A program made the position numbers and the translations under genes. The notes under the pieces were generated by a model. That model did no database searches. It worked only from the letters and a program-made list of their open reading frames with translations, and was not told the origin of the DNA. From Ailurus styani (taxonomy: Eukaryota; Chordata; Mammalia; Carnivora; Ailuridae), in the NCBI GenBank assembly GCA_002007465.1, contig LNAC01001239.1:147709-211708 (forward strand): a stretch of 64,000 bases of DNA. Reading direction: 5' to 3'. Shown piece by piece: positions 27,119-37,869 of this stretch (the first letter of the stretch is position 1; each line of letters begins with the position of its first letter).

Positions 27119-27300
27119 GGGTGCCTGGGTGGCTCAGTAGTTTAAGCGGCTGCCTTCAGCTCAGGTCACGATTCCCGGGTTCTGGGATCAAGCCCTACAT
27201 TGGCATCCCTGCTCAGCGGAGAGCCTGCTTCTCTCTCTCCCTCTGTCTGCCACTCTGTTTACCTGTGCTCTCTGTCAAATAAATAGAATCTTTAAAAAAC
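27119..27300 (+). mobile_element. Carnivore tRNA-Lys SINE
   Basis: Head GGTGCCTGGGTGGCTCAGTA, the 'GCTCAGGTCACGATTCCC' box and tail TCAAATAAATAGAATC plus A-run. Confidence 0.93.
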
Positions 27301-27346
27301 AAAACAAAACAAAAAACTCGAAAAAGGGATAATTATAAACACAACT

Positions 27347-27487
27347 TTATTTTTAAGATTTTAAACTAATCTCTATACCCAACATGGACTTTGAACTGAC
27401 AACCAACCCATAATCAAGAGCCACACACTCAAAAATAATAATAGTAATAATTCACATGCTCTACCGACTGAGCCACCCTGGTTTCCC
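27347..27487 (-). mobile_element. Old tRNA-derived SINE, antisense, with internal AT insertion
   Basis: Antisense body 'AATCTCTATACCCAACATGG' and antisense head 'GACTGAGCCACCCTGG', interrupted by an (AAT)n-like stretch at about 27431-27450. Confidence 0.75.
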
Positions 27488-27601
27488 AAGAAACCATTTT
27501 TTTACATGCTTAATTCTTGGGTGGCATCAAACTAATTTAGGGGAATGCTGTTTGCTTCCTGGAAATGAAAGCCCCCAAGACTTTTGACAAGAAATAAATC
27601 T

Positions 27602-27727
27602 GGGCGCATCTGGGTGGCTCAGTCGGTTAAGCATCTGCCTTCAAGGTCCTGGGATTGAGCCCCACATTGGGCTCCCTGCTTCCCCTGCTTGTGTTTCCTC
27701 TGTCAAATAAATAAAATCTTTAAAAAG
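27602..27727 (+). mobile_element. Carnivore SINE with internal deletion
   Basis: Normal head (GGGCGCATCTGGGTGGCTCAG) but the centre is shortened: the CATCTGCCTTC motif joins directly to AAGGTCCTGGGATTGAGCCC. It has a normal AAATAAATAAAATC tail. Confidence 0.9.
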
Positions 27728-28708
27728 GGAGGGAGGATAAAAAAGGGAAGAAAATAAAATGAATAAACATATCTGGAGAAGTTTCTGATGTGTCATCTCA
27801 TTACCTGGGAATTCCCATAATGAATACACGGCGGGGGAGGGGGAGCAGACAGAGAAGTGAACTATCATTCCTTACCACAAACCATCTACTTATATATTTG
27901 TTACCCAATATGCCCTCAAGCATTCCTGAAACAAAAGCAAGCACGGAAGCTACTTCCACTGAACTCAAGATCTCAAACCAGTGACTGCCAAACCGGTGAT
28001 TATCAACTATTAGACACAGGCATGACTAATTTCCTTTCATTAAAATAAAACAGAACACGTGGCAAGTACCCAGTCCTGGTACTTGTGAACTCAAATTGGC
28101 TATTTCTGCCCCAACCTTCCTAAAGTCTGGATTCCATTATTAATCACAGAAGGGTCATCAGGACAAAGACAAACCAGGAAGGATCCAATCCAAACAAGGT
28201 TTGCTCAGCACTGTGGGTCTGCGGCGACGCCTTAGGCAACACAGGGAGCACAGAAGTGAGGAGTCCAGGCCTACCCTAGAGGAACACACAGGAAGGTCCT
28301 GGAATCCTGTGTCAGGGAAAAGGAGAATGAGAATTTTAAAGGGTGCAAATCACATACACTACCTGAAGAATCCACCCTTCTAAATACAAGTGACCCTTGC
28401 AACTGAATTTAAGAATCCGAAAATAACTAGAGTGTTTTAATAAACAAATACACACAAACAACATCTCACAACGCATGCAGTTCTGCTGGCTCACAGCCAT
28501 TCATGGCAGCTACTGGTTTTCTCATAGGATGCCAAAAACTCCCTATAGATGTTAAGAAAGGAGAAAAGTTTTCAGAGAAAACCAAGCTATGCCCAAATAA
28601 GGAATAGCTTTTGGAATACGGTATTAGAGGTATACATAAAACAGACTCCTCCCGACGTTGACATATAATGCAACCCTTAGGAACTTAACTGCCCTTATAA
28701 TTTTTTTT

Positions 28709-28813
28709 CAAGGTTCTATTTTTAAGTAATCTCTACAACCAGTATGGAGCTCTAACTTACAACCCTGAAACCAAGAGTCGCACGCACCACTAACAGAGCC
28801 AGACAGGAGCCCC
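28709..28813 (-). mobile_element. Old tRNA-derived SINE, antisense
   Basis: Antisense body 'AAGTAATCTCTACAACCAGT' and a degraded antisense head ending CAGGAGCCCCT. Confidence 0.7.
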
Positions 28814-29085
28814 TCCCTTTATAATTTTTTTTTCAGAAATTAATTTTCCCCACCCTAAAAGTGAAGTATTTAAAGAAGTAGAAAAAAAAATAACAGGTAC
28901 TTTTTAAACTTACTTCTTTCTTAGGTAGGTTATTAAAACAAAAAGGGTGAACTGTGATTCCACATGCTCCCCTAAAAATGCAGTTTGAAAACACCTATAA
29001 TCGATATATAACAAAAGCAGCAGTTTTCCAAGCTGAGTTTCTCATTAAGTTATTTTCTCCAGTTAGGATTTAAATAGTCTTTCCA

Positions 29086-29172
29086 GGGCACCTGACTGAC
29101 TCAATTGGTAGAACATGCGACTGATCATCCGGGGGTTGGGAGTTCAAGCCCCAAGTTGGGGGTAGAGATTAC
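29086..29172 (+). mobile_element. Old SINE head, tRNA-like
   Basis: GGGCACCTGACTGACTCAAT, then 'GTTGGGAGTTCAAGCCCCA', which resembles the tRNA B box. It keeps a Pol III promoter shape but is short and diverged. It is a SINE, not a tRNA gene: no acceptor-stem pairing is visible. Confidence 0.75.
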
Positions 29173-29415
29173 AATCCCTCAATAGTCCCTTCATTCCTAC
29201 GTTATCATTTCTATCACTATACTTATGTTCACCAACCTTGCTGTTCTTCTCATTTACCTCCTGAATTTAAAGTTCTCATAAATCCTATTTGTCAAAAAGA
29301 AAGGTCAGCATTTACTAATTCTTGCCGCTGTCCCCTTCTTAATTCTCTAATAAACCTGCAATTACGCCGATGTCACCACTAGGGGGTGCCCTGGACAAAA
29401 TCAAAGCAAACCAGC

Positions 29416-29629
29416 GGGCGCCTGGCTGGCTCAGTGGTTTAAAGCCATTCTGCCTTTGGCTCAGATCATGATCTCAGGGTCCTGGGATCCAGGCCCACAT
29501 CAGGCTCCCTGATCGGAAGCCTGCTTCCTCCTCTCTCTCTGCCTGCCTCTCTGCCTGCTTGTGATCTCTCTCTCTCTGTCAAATAAATAAAAAAATAAAT
29601 AATTCTTTAAAAAATAAATAAAAATAAAA
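29416..29629 (+). mobile_element. Young carnivore SINE (mustelid-like subfamily)
   Basis: GGGCGCCTGGCTGGCTCAGT head, CTGCCTGCCTCTCTGCCTGC tract and a long AAATAAATAAA-type tail. Confidence 0.95.
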
Positions 29630-29938
29630 GGAAACCAGATTTCTAACACAGACCACCACCCCCCAAAATAGATTCAATTCCAAGAGTAAAAAAAACACAA
29701 AGATTTTTATATATCCGCTTAAAATATCAAGTTACAAATAGAGGCTGATTCCATTCACCTGATCCTTACCAACAGACCTCAGAAAAGGCATGTTATCACC
29801 CTTAACCACTAACCAAGACAGCTGCTGACCCTTAGTGGGCAGGCCCACCGGCAGAAGGTACAGGGAGCAACACCAAGGTGACATAGTATTACACTGCAAC
29901 CCTGAAAAGCTGAATTTAAAGTAACTCATCGAGGGTGA

Positions 29939-30102
29939 AGGTGCCTGGGTGGCTGAGTCAGTTAAGGTGCTGCCTTGTGCTCAGGTCATGAACCAGGGGT
30001 TCTGGGACTGAATTCCAGGTCTGGGCAGGGGGGTCTTCTTCTGCTCCCTCTGCTTCTGCCCGTGTGTTTTCTCTCTCAAATAAATAAAATCTTAAAAAAA
30101 GT
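29939..30102 (+). mobile_element. Carnivore tRNA-Lys SINE
   Basis: Head GGTGCCTGGGTGGCTGAGTC and tail TCAAATAAATAAAATC plus A-run. Confidence 0.92.
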
Positions 30103-30138
30103 AAATAACTCACTGAGTTTTAAAGTGCCCTCTTTTAC

Positions 30139-30328
30139 TTTTTAAAGATCTTTTGTGTGACAGAGAGAGACATAGTGAGAGAGGGGACACAAGCAGGGGG
30201 AATGGGAGAGAGAAAAGCAGGCTTCCCGCCCAGCAGGGAGCCCAGTGCAGGGCTCCATCCCAGGACTCTGGGATCATGACCTGAGCTGCAGGCAGATGCT
30301 TAATGACTGAGCCACCCAGGGGCCCCTA
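30139..30328 (-). mobile_element. Carnivore tRNA-Lys SINE, antisense
   Basis: Antisense A-rich tail (TTTTTAAAGATC), (GA)-rich centre, 'GGGATCATGACCTGAGCTG' box and antisense head ending GAGCCACCCAGGGGCCCCT. Confidence 0.92.
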
Positions 30329-30473
30329 AAGTGCCCTCTTTAGAACTAAAAATTATGCACATACCATCCAACCCCAAACCTGGTTTTCCAGATTGCTCAG
30401 TTGAAAACTACTGATGGTGGGGAGCTCTGTTGTATTTGTAACAATTATATTTGTTTAAAATTATCCAAAACAG
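30329..30473. other. Short spacer between SINEs
   Basis: Unique sequence between two SINEs of opposite orientation. Nothing recognised. Confidence 0.4.
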
Positions 30474-30665
30474 AGGCGTTTGGGTGGCTCAGTCATTAAG
30501 CCTCTGCCTTCGACTCAGGTCCTGATTCCAGGGTCGTGGGATCGAGCCCCGCATTGGGCTCCCTGCTTGGCGGGAGGCCGGCTTCTCCCTCTCCCACTCC
30601 CCCTGCTAGTGTATTCCCCCCCTCATTGTGTCTCTGTCAAATAAATAAATAAAATCTTAAAAAAG
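30474..30665 (+). mobile_element. Carnivore tRNA-Lys SINE
   Basis: Head GAGGCGTTTGGGTGGCTCAG, 'CCCCCTGCTAGTGTATTCCC' centre and AAATAAATAAATAAAATC tail. Confidence 0.93.
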
Positions 30666-31792
30666 ATATATCTGAAGCAGCGTAACTACAGGGGAAAATG
30701 GTTCTACTCTTAATTCTTACACCTCCAAAAAATAATGGGTTTCCTAAAAGAGAAAAGTTATTTTATGCCACTTCATTGCAAGTATACTCATTCCCTGTCC
30801 CTAAATTAGTCTTCAGAACATTACTCAAACAATAATCCCCATCTGGCCCTCCAGAGAAATCTGTCCTGCAGCCAGAAATACCTCTCAAATATACCAATGT
30901 CAAATCAAGAAAACAAAATTTAAAACTCTGATTTGTTTTTTTAAAGAGTGCTGAACTCATCTTAAATTCTTTCAAGCCTCCTAAACTCCCAGTCTTAACA
31001 TCTTCTACAGCAACAAGTTGAGTTTGTTTAGGCCTATCTCAAAATCCAACTTCTCAGCTGGGGCTGAGAAACAAAGCACTCCACCAAGCCAACTTACTTC
31101 CCGAATTCACATGTGCATAATCTAGAATATTCCACAGCTCACTAGAGAATATGCATCAAAAGCCCTCATCTTTTTGTTACACACCATACAAATACCTAAG
31201 GAAACAAAAAGTCTAGATTAAATTTTCCAGACAGAATCTAAGGGCCGGGTAGAGCCTGGAGACCCAGGAGGGAAATACATAGCAATGAAACATTTTTGAT
31301 ATGTGTAATTACTAGAAAAAGATGATTAAACATGAAAAGCAATCAGCAAGTTGTTCAAATGCTAAGGTTTTATCCTTCCTTTTGTTGGTCACTTTTTGTC
31401 GTTGCTGTTGGTCGTTTCACTGGAGTCTTTACTAACTCAGTTTCAGGTCTTCCAAGATGCCTGCCAGAGCTGGAACAGAAATGGTGACAAAGGCAGCGGT
31501 GGGAACTTGCCCCATGGCCACTTCCCTTCCGAGCTTATGTGGGAAAGGGACCAAGTTTACATCTCTTACCAACAACCACATCTGCCTCAGAAAAAGCCTT
31601 TTTGAGACAACGCAATGTTTGCAATGGAATCTTCTTGTGTCAACTCTTTCCTTACTTGGGCAAAACTTGATATAAACTTCAGTCCTATAAACTACGAGGC
31701 ACTCTGAAGTCAAACAAAGCAAACTGACTTTTCCAGCTGAAATTCTGGCGTTGTGCTCAACAACAAACTTTTAAAAAATGCCTGGGAAGTTC
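30666..31792. other. Unassigned unique DNA left of the inverted-duplication arm
   Basis: No known exon or mobile element recognised. The right end of this stretch borders the breakpoint at about 31793. Confidence 0.4.
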
Positions 31793-31868
31793 TGGCTGGA
31801 TCCCGGGACCCTAGGATCATGACCTGAGCTGAAGACAGACCCTTAACTGACAGAGCCACCCAGGCGCC
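31793..31868 (-). mobile_element. Carnivore SINE, head fragment, truncated at the breakpoint
   Basis: Antisense 'GGATCATGACCTGAGCTG' and head ending GAGCCACCCAGGCGCCCC. The tail half is missing at the duplication edge; the complete element is present in the partner at 60882-61085. Confidence 0.85.
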
Positions 31869-32126
31869 CCCTGACATTGATTTCTTAGATACGGTACCAA
31901 AATTTTGATTAATGAAAGAAAACTGGTAAACAGGACATCATAAAAATTTAAAACTTTTGCTCTTCAGAAGGCATTGGTGAGAGAATGCAAAGTCAAGTGA
32001 CACATAGGGAGAATATAGTTATAAATTACACATCTGAAGAATGTCTCCTCATAGAACATTGAGGAAACTCTCAAAAGTTAGTAATGAGAAGACAAACAAT
32101 CCAATCTAAAAATGGGTACAAGAAAA

Positions 32127-32345
32127 GTGCCTGGGTGGCTCAGTTGCTGAAGCAGCTGCCTTTGGCTCAGGTCATGATCCCAGGCTCCTTGGATCTAACC
32201 CCCAGCTCCTCTGCCAGTTACGCTGCTGAGCAGAGAATGTGGTTCTCCTCTCCATCTGCCCTCCCCACCCCATCCCACAACCCGGGTCCTGCTCTCTCTC
32301 TCTGGCTCTTTCTAATAAGTAAATATATCCGGAAAAAATAAAATA
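32127..32345 (+). mobile_element. Carnivore SINE (shared with the partner arm)
   Basis: Head GTGCCTGGGTGGCTCAGTTG and 'GCTCAGGTCATGATCCCAG'. It corresponds to the antisense SINE at 60405-60622. Confidence 0.9.
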
Positions 32346-32619
32346 ATAAAATGGGAAAAGATTTGAAAAGACAGTTCAGCAAGGAATATATATGGAAGGC
32401 ATGTAACAACATGGCAACATCTACAACATTAGTGGAGAGGCAAATGGAAATTTAAAACATTATCTGCCAATTCAAATGGCAAAACTGAAAATCTCCATCC
32501 CAGGGATTGGCAAGGATGTGAGGGAGCTAGATTTCTCATATACTGCAGATGGGAATATTAAATTCTACAACTACTCTAGAAAATATCTTGGAAATTCATT
32601 TTGTTTTGTTTTGTTTTGT

Positions 32620-32826
32620 TGTTTTTTTAAGATTGATTTATTTGAGAGAGAAGGAGTTAAAGTGAGTGGGGGAAGAGGCAGAGGGAGAGGGAGAGGGACA
32701 GAATCTCAAACAGACACCCCGCTGAGCACAGAGCACTACTTGGGTCTCCATCTCACCACCAATGAGCTCATGACCTGAGCCAGAATAAATGTCTGATGTT
32801 TAACTGACTCAGTCACCCAAGGACCC
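32620..32826 (-). mobile_element. Carnivore SINE, antisense (shared with the partner arm)
   Basis: Antisense tail 'TTTTTTTAAGATTGATTTAT', GA-rich centre, 'GAGCTCATGACCTGAGCC'. It corresponds to the sense SINE at 60008-60212. Confidence 0.9.
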
Positions 32827-33124
32827 CAACAGTTGGGAAATTCTTCAAAATATGAAACCTATACCTACCATAGGCAGTCACCATTCCACTCAAATGAAAA
32901 GGAAGATATTCACAAAAATTGCTTGATAGGAACATTTTTTTAAACTATTTTCAAGTGTCATTCAAATGCATCCACAGATAAATGGCCAAAATAATTTGAG
33001 GCACATCCAGCTCATGGAATACTATTCGTTTTCACAGAATAATCTCTTCACATACATAACAAAATGGGGAAGAAAAATTTTCTTTGCTCAGATAATTATT
33101 CTGAGCAAAAAAAAAATCAAAAAA

Positions 33125-33179
33125 AGATAATGTATGATTATCTAAACAAGATAATGTGTGATTATCTAAACAAGATAAT
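33125..33179. repeat. Short tandem repeat, 24-bp unit, about 2.3 copies
   Basis: The unit GATAATGTATGATTATCTAA plus ACAA is repeated with one change, followed by a partial third copy. Each unit holds the inverted pair GATAAT/ATTATC. The partner arm near 59740 has a single GATAATG-type motif. Confidence 0.85.
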
Positions 33180-33769
33180 GCATAGGATTTCATCAATATA
33201 AACCTTAGAAACTGCAAATAATTCTATTGTAACAGAAAGCCAATCAGTGGTTTTCTGAGATGGGAATGTGAGGGAAGGATTGCTAGAAGCACAAGGAAGC
33301 ATTAGGAGGTGATAGATATATCCACTGTCTGGGTGATACACATACATGTTCAAACTTATTAAACATTAGACTTTAATTACATAAAACGCATAGCTGCTGG
33401 TATGGCTAAAGTCAGAAAATCTAAAATCTCACATAGAACACCTGGAAGTCTCCTACAGCTGTGGGAATGAAAAATAGTATGACCCCTTTGAAAAGCTGAC
33501 TTCCAGTTACTTCTAAGATTTAACAAACACAAACCCTGTGGAAACTCATTCCATTCCTAGGTATTTCACAATATGTCTACAAAATGATCAGCATGTGAAT
33601 GTTCATAATAGCTCTATTATTATGCCCAAATTATAACTGCCCCCAAACTGGAAGTGACACAAAAGTCCAGGAACAGATAAATGTGTAAACAAACATGAAA
33701 CCCTTGAAATCCTACCCAGCAATAAAAATGACAGGAAATATTGACGCAGGTAGGAATATGGATGACTTT

Positions 33770-33886
33770 ATTTATTTTCTTAAGATCTTGTTTATTTATT
33801 TGATAGAGTGAGAGAGCACAAGCAGGGGGAGCGGCAGAGGGAGAGGGAGAAACAGGCTCCGTGCGGAACAGGGAGAGGGACATATT
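33770..33886 (-). mobile_element. Carnivore SINE, antisense, truncated at the chimeric junction
   Basis: Antisense tail and body of the element seen complete at 58945-59140. Homology stops after AGGGACAT, where NBPF-intron sequence begins. Confidence 0.88.
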
Positions 33887-35035
33887 CCTTGTTCCTTACA
33901 TGCTGTGTAGACCCAGAGACTTAACCACCATACATCAATCATACCCTTACAAACTCTTTTGATTCAGGCTCTAGGATTGTTGTTGAAATAAGACATTTCA
34001 GGAGTGAGTGAGCTTTGTTCAACGCCTGTCTCGGTCACAGCACTTTGATGTCTGGGCCGCTGCCCAACACTGCTCTCAAGGCAGCCTGTCCAGGCTCACA
34101 CAACTCTCTAGCCTGGCCACAGAAGGTCACTTGCCGACCTCCTACTTTGGAATTCATCTCTTGTGTCTCTTGCAAGGATCTAATTTCCATTCTGAAACCA
34201 TGTCCCTAGATTTCAATGCCTGCCAAGGCCCTAACAACACTTTCTATATCGTTAGAGATGCCACTAACCTGGGTCACTCTTCTCCCTTAATTGATCTCTT
34301 TATTTGTCTTATCTCATCTCAAGTCAGCAGAGAATCAGTACTAGATCCCTGCTATCGCACACTGTCTGTTTCTCTGGAGATTGAAAGATCCTGAAACTTC
34401 CTTATCCCATAAACAGCCCTTGTTTCTTTGTAGCTTTGAAGATTATTCTAATTTGATGCCTAGTAGACTCCATTCATTGGTTTAATCTCAATGGCTGATT
34501 CCTCTAATCTGTTAACCAACAGCATTTCAGATGGAAAAAGCCTGATTATTACAGTAACCCTCTCGGAAGTAGCCGGGTAGCTCCCCACAATATTGGAGGA
34601 AAAGAATCATTTATTGTTTGGATAGAATCAAGGCAGGATGCTGTGATGATGGCCTGTCATAGCGGGGACATTTGCTTCATGCCTCAGAAGAGCGATACCA
34701 GTGATTGCTTATAGGGCCCTACCTAAGCTCTCCGGGATGACTGGTCTCACATTTGCCTGTAATTTCTCTGCTAATATTTCTGTCCTGTACTACATGGGAC
34801 GTACGAGTGGACATTTGTGAAGGGGAATTGCTTACTGTAACGGTTTCACCTGTTTTATTTGCAGAAATCCAAATGTATCAGGATGGACTGAAAGGACAGG
34901 AGTCAGTTGCCCCCAGGTAATTCTGAATACTTGGGGGCTGTGAATACAAACAGGGCACCCAAAGAAAAGCAGAAAGTGCTGACTGAGAACAATTCTGTTA
35001 TCCATTTGGTCAAGGACAGATTACGCATGATGCTT
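33887..35035 (-). repeat. Inverted-duplication arm A, segment 2 (partner 46155-48330)
   Basis: On the opposite strand this matches 48330 down to 46155, part of the NBPF-like locus, from just downstream of a large Olduvai-type exon through the next 52-bp exon. It lacks the 1.07-kb stretch at 46967-48033 of the partner, which has retrotransposon hallmarks. It ends where LINE-1 ORF2 sequence begins. Confidence 0.9.
34865..34916 (+). pseudogene. NBPF-like 52-bp Olduvai small exon (arm A copy)
   Basis: The acceptor TTTTATTTGCAG ends at 34864 and a GT donor (GTAATTC) starts at 34917. The 52-bp exon reads 'EIQMYQDGLKGQESVAPR' in the family phase (G|AA ... AG|). Human NBPF small Olduvai exons are also 52 bp and read EIEKYQEVEEDQDPSCPR. 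The large exon that should follow is missing: LINE-1 starts about 110 bp downstream. It is therefore an orphan exon carried by the inverted duplication. Confidence 0.85.
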
Positions 35036-36175
35036 GAAAAGCATTTGACAAAGTACAGCACACTTTCTTAATCAAAACTCTTCATAGTGTAGGCATAGAG
35101 GATACATACCTCAAAATCATCAAAGCCATCTATGAAAAACCCACAGCAAATATCATTCTCAATGGAGAAAACCTGAGATATTTTCCCCTAAAGTCAGGAA
35201 CACGGCAAGGCTGTCCACTATCACCACTGCTATTCAACACAGTACTAGAAGTCCTAGCCTCAGCAATCAGACAACAAAAAGAAATAAAAGGAACCCAAAT
35301 TGCAAGGAAGAGGTCAAACTCTCACTCTTTGCAGAGGATATGATACCTTATGTGGAAAACCCAAAGGACTCCACTCCAAAACTGCTAGAACTCATACAGG
35401 AATTCGGTAAAATATCAGGATATAAAATCAATGCACAGAAATCAGTTGCATATCTATATACCAACAACAAAACAGAAGAAAGAGAAATTAAAGAGTCAAT
35501 CCCATTTACAACTGCACCCAAAACCGTAAGATACCTAGGAATAAACCTAACCAAAGAGGCAAAGAATCTGTATTCAGAAAACTATGAAGTACTCATGAAA
35601 GAAATTGAGGAAGACACAAAGAAGTGGAAAAACATTCCATGCTCATGGATGGGTAGAACAAATATTGTGAAAATGTCTAGACAACCTAGAGCAATCTACA
35701 CATTTAATGCAATCCCAATCAAAATACCAGTAATTTATGTCAAAGAAATGGAACAAATAATCCTAAAATTTATATGGAAACAAAAAGACCCCAAATAGCC
35801 AAAGGAATGTTGAAAAAAAAAATCAAAGTTGGCGGCATCACAATTCCAGATTTCAAGCTCTATTACAAAGCTGTCATCATCAAGACAGTATGGTACTGGC
35901 ATAAAAACAGACACATAGACCAGTGGAACACAATAGAGAACCCAAAAATGAACCCTCAACTCTGGTCAACTAATCTTCAACAAAGCAGGAAAGAACGTCC
36001 AGTGGGAAAAAGACAGTCTCTTCGACAAATGGTGTTGGGAAAACTGGTCAGCCACATGCAGAAAAATGAAACTGGATGCTTTCCTTACACCACACACAAA
36101 AATAGACTCAAAATGGATAAAAGACCTGGATGCGAGAAAGGTTCTTGTCCAGAAACAGCACTCAGTAACATAACT
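35036..36175 (+). mobile_element. LINE-1 ORF2 fragment (reverse transcriptase and C-terminal part)
   Basis: L1 ORF2 encodes endonuclease and reverse transcriptase for target-primed retrotransposition. This 5'-truncated piece has the RT block '[15 protein letters not shown]' near 35200. A frame shift near 35320 falls just before the catalytic FADD box, which here reads FAED. From 35340 the frame continues with GYKINAQKS and '[15 protein letters not shown]', then a stop at 35798. ORF2 sequence continues in other frames to the '[10 protein letters not shown]' region near 36160. Truncated, frame-shifted and altered at the catalytic box, it is dead. Confidence 0.92.
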
Positions 36176-36500
36176 AAAGAAGTTAAAAAAGCCAAGCCCC
36201 CAGTAGCACCAACAACCCTTACCATTAAGAAAATCATATGATAAACAAGAAAAGGAGGAGCACTCCATCATTAACAGCCACTAACAGAATTCAAAATGAA
36301 AAAGCACTCCCAGACTGCAAGAAACCTCAAACATAAATCAGCTTATATTTGGGAAAAACCAGAAAAAAATCGTCAAACCGCCAAAGAAAACTTACCTCAA
36401 CAGAAAAAATCATCTGGAAACTGAGAGTTTCTCCAAGATGAAACTAAAGTATTCTCCGCCCCAAACCAGCATCATGTGCCATGCACATTACACACACGCC
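36176..36500. other. Spacer between LINE-1 and the CpG-rich block
   Basis: Unique sequence containing the minus-strand donor described separately. Nothing else recognised. Confidence 0.4.
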
Positions 36501-37290
36501 CACCAACCTAGTGGCACACCCCCCCCCCGAGACCATCGGTACCCACTCCTGTCCGAAGCACCCTCACCCTCCAAAAAAGTCCTCCTAATACAATGGACTG
36601 GACAGCGCTGCTAATTCCTCAAACCTGGGAATTCTACTTCCCAGAACCACCCGGCAACGGAACCTGATTTACATAGAATCCGCCCCCTTGGATGATGTCA
36701 CGGGACTCGCCGGTGTAGGAGCGCTCGCCCACACACACACGCGCACACACACACGCACACACACACACAGGACAGTGAAGCGGGCACCAGCCTGAGAGGA
36801 ACAGGAGGGAGGACATTCCAGCAAACAGAAAAGCCCAGATCCAACTCTCTCTCTCTCCCTCCTGTCAGATCCCGGTTTGAGGAAACAGAGTCCGAAGGCT
36901 GCATCTGTGGAGCTCAGCCTCCTAGCCAGTCCCCAAGTACCCCGAGGCCTGGAAACCCTGGAGGAGGGGGCGGGGAACCAAAAGTCAGCCATCCCTGAGC
37001 ACTCGGGCGGACGCCTGCCGGCGACCCCCCAGGCGCTGAGAACCCGCCGGGGGCAGCTTCTTCACCAGGCGGACTCCTAGGACGGGGACGCGGCGCCCCC
37101 TCGTGGCCGCCCGGGGAGGCGCCCGAGCTTCCCGCTGTGGAGGGCAGGGCCCAAGCACATTTAGCATCCCTTCTGCACACTTAAGGCTCAGAGTTCAGAG
37201 CAGGGGTTGGCGGGGTCCTAGGCGCCCCACTCAGCCACCGCCTTCCCTCCCTGCACCGCGGGGCGCTTCCCCTCGGGTGACATTTCTGCA
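36396..37290 (-). promoter_or_regulatory. CpG-rich promoter-like block with minus-strand first-exon donor
   Basis: From about 36600 to 37290 the sequence becomes rich in G+C and CpG (for example 'GACGGGGACGCGGCGCCCCC'), unlike the AT-rich repeats on both sides. 'AATTCTACTTCCCAGAACC' near 36628 resembles the ACTACAATTCCCAGAA-type motif found in many CpG-island promoters. On the minus strand a strong donor TTGAG|GTAAGT ends a putative exon at 36396. Together this suggests a first exon transcribed leftward. I cannot say which gene it belongs to; the DNAJB6-like copy is one candidate because it has the same orientation. Confidence 0.5.
36728..36771. repeat. (CA)n / (CACACG)n microsatellite
   Basis: A run of CACACA interspersed with CGCG and ACGC units inside the CpG-rich block. 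Confidence 0.95.
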
Positions 37291-37625
37291 TTAAAGTCTT
37301 GAGTCTAAACATATTGTACAAGGAAGTTGACGTCAATACCACACCTAAAATCTATACCCCTGAATGTCACAGTGCTTATTCCTAACGGTACTTTGGGCTT
37401 GTTAATAACTGCCTGTAGCTCCGTTCTGGGGCTGACTCTGAAGGCAGCCCATTGTAGCCACGTGTGCACTTCCCTTTGGCCATACCTCCTGGTTAAGCAG
37501 TGCATCTGAGCTGCCTCCATCCCTGGGGAAGGATGGAGGTCAGACAGGTAATAAGGAGAAATGAGGGGGCAGCAAAAAGAAAGAATGCCCAGAAGTGGTT
37601 GATTCCAGAGAGGACCATTACATTG
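37291..37625. other. Unassigned flank of the CpG-rich block
   Basis: Unique sequence. No exon or mobile element recognised. Confidence 0.4.
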
Positions 37626-37810
37626 CTTTTTCAAAATTATTTTACTTATTTGAGAGGGAGTGCTTGAGAGAGCAGGAGGGGTGAGGGTAGTGGGAGAGTG
37701 AGAGGGAGAAGCAGTCTCACTATTGAGCAGGGAGCTGACCATGGGGCTTTTCCCAGGACCCTGAGATCCTGCGCTGAGCCAAAGATTGACATTTAAACAA
37801 GTGGGCCCCT
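37626..37810 (-). mobile_element. Carnivore tRNA-Lys SINE, antisense, diverged
   Basis: Antisense tail 'AATTATTTTACTTATTTGAG', GA-rich centre, GAGCAGGGAGCTGACC and a degraded head. Confidence 0.85.
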
Positions 37811-37869
37811 TGAAATAGTTTTTAAAAAATCCCATACACTTAACATACAGCAATATATTAGTTTCAGGT

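Larger units (their letters stand above)
31869..33769 (+). mobile_element. Old LINE-1 3' region, interrupted by SINEs
   Basis: Sense L1 sequence such as 'TTTTGCTCTTCAGAAGGC' near 31958 and 'AATGTTCATAATAGCTCTAT' near 33598. It carries the SINEs at 32127 and 32620 and a local tandem repeat at 33125-33179. Confidence 0.75.
31793..33886 (-). repeat. Inverted-duplication arm A, segment 1 (partner 59022-60955)
   Basis: Read on the opposite strand, 59022-60955 matches this stretch base by base over long runs, including LINE-1 sequence and four SINE pieces at the same relative positions (31793-31868, 32127-32345, 32620-32826, 33770-33886). Shared SINE insertion sites mean common descent by duplication, not two independent LINE-1 insertions. 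Both ends fall inside SINEs. Confidence 0.88.

Noticed and set aside
29086..29172. tRNA gene
   Set aside because: The tRNA-like head belongs to an old SINE; acceptor-stem pairing and a clean anticodon arm are not visible.
35036..36240. Active LINE-1
   Set aside because: 5'-truncated, frame-shifted and altered at the FADD box.
20200..36390. J-domain exons of DNAJB6
   Set aside because: Searched by eye for the HPDK-containing and Gly-rich exons on the minus strand. No convincing match.
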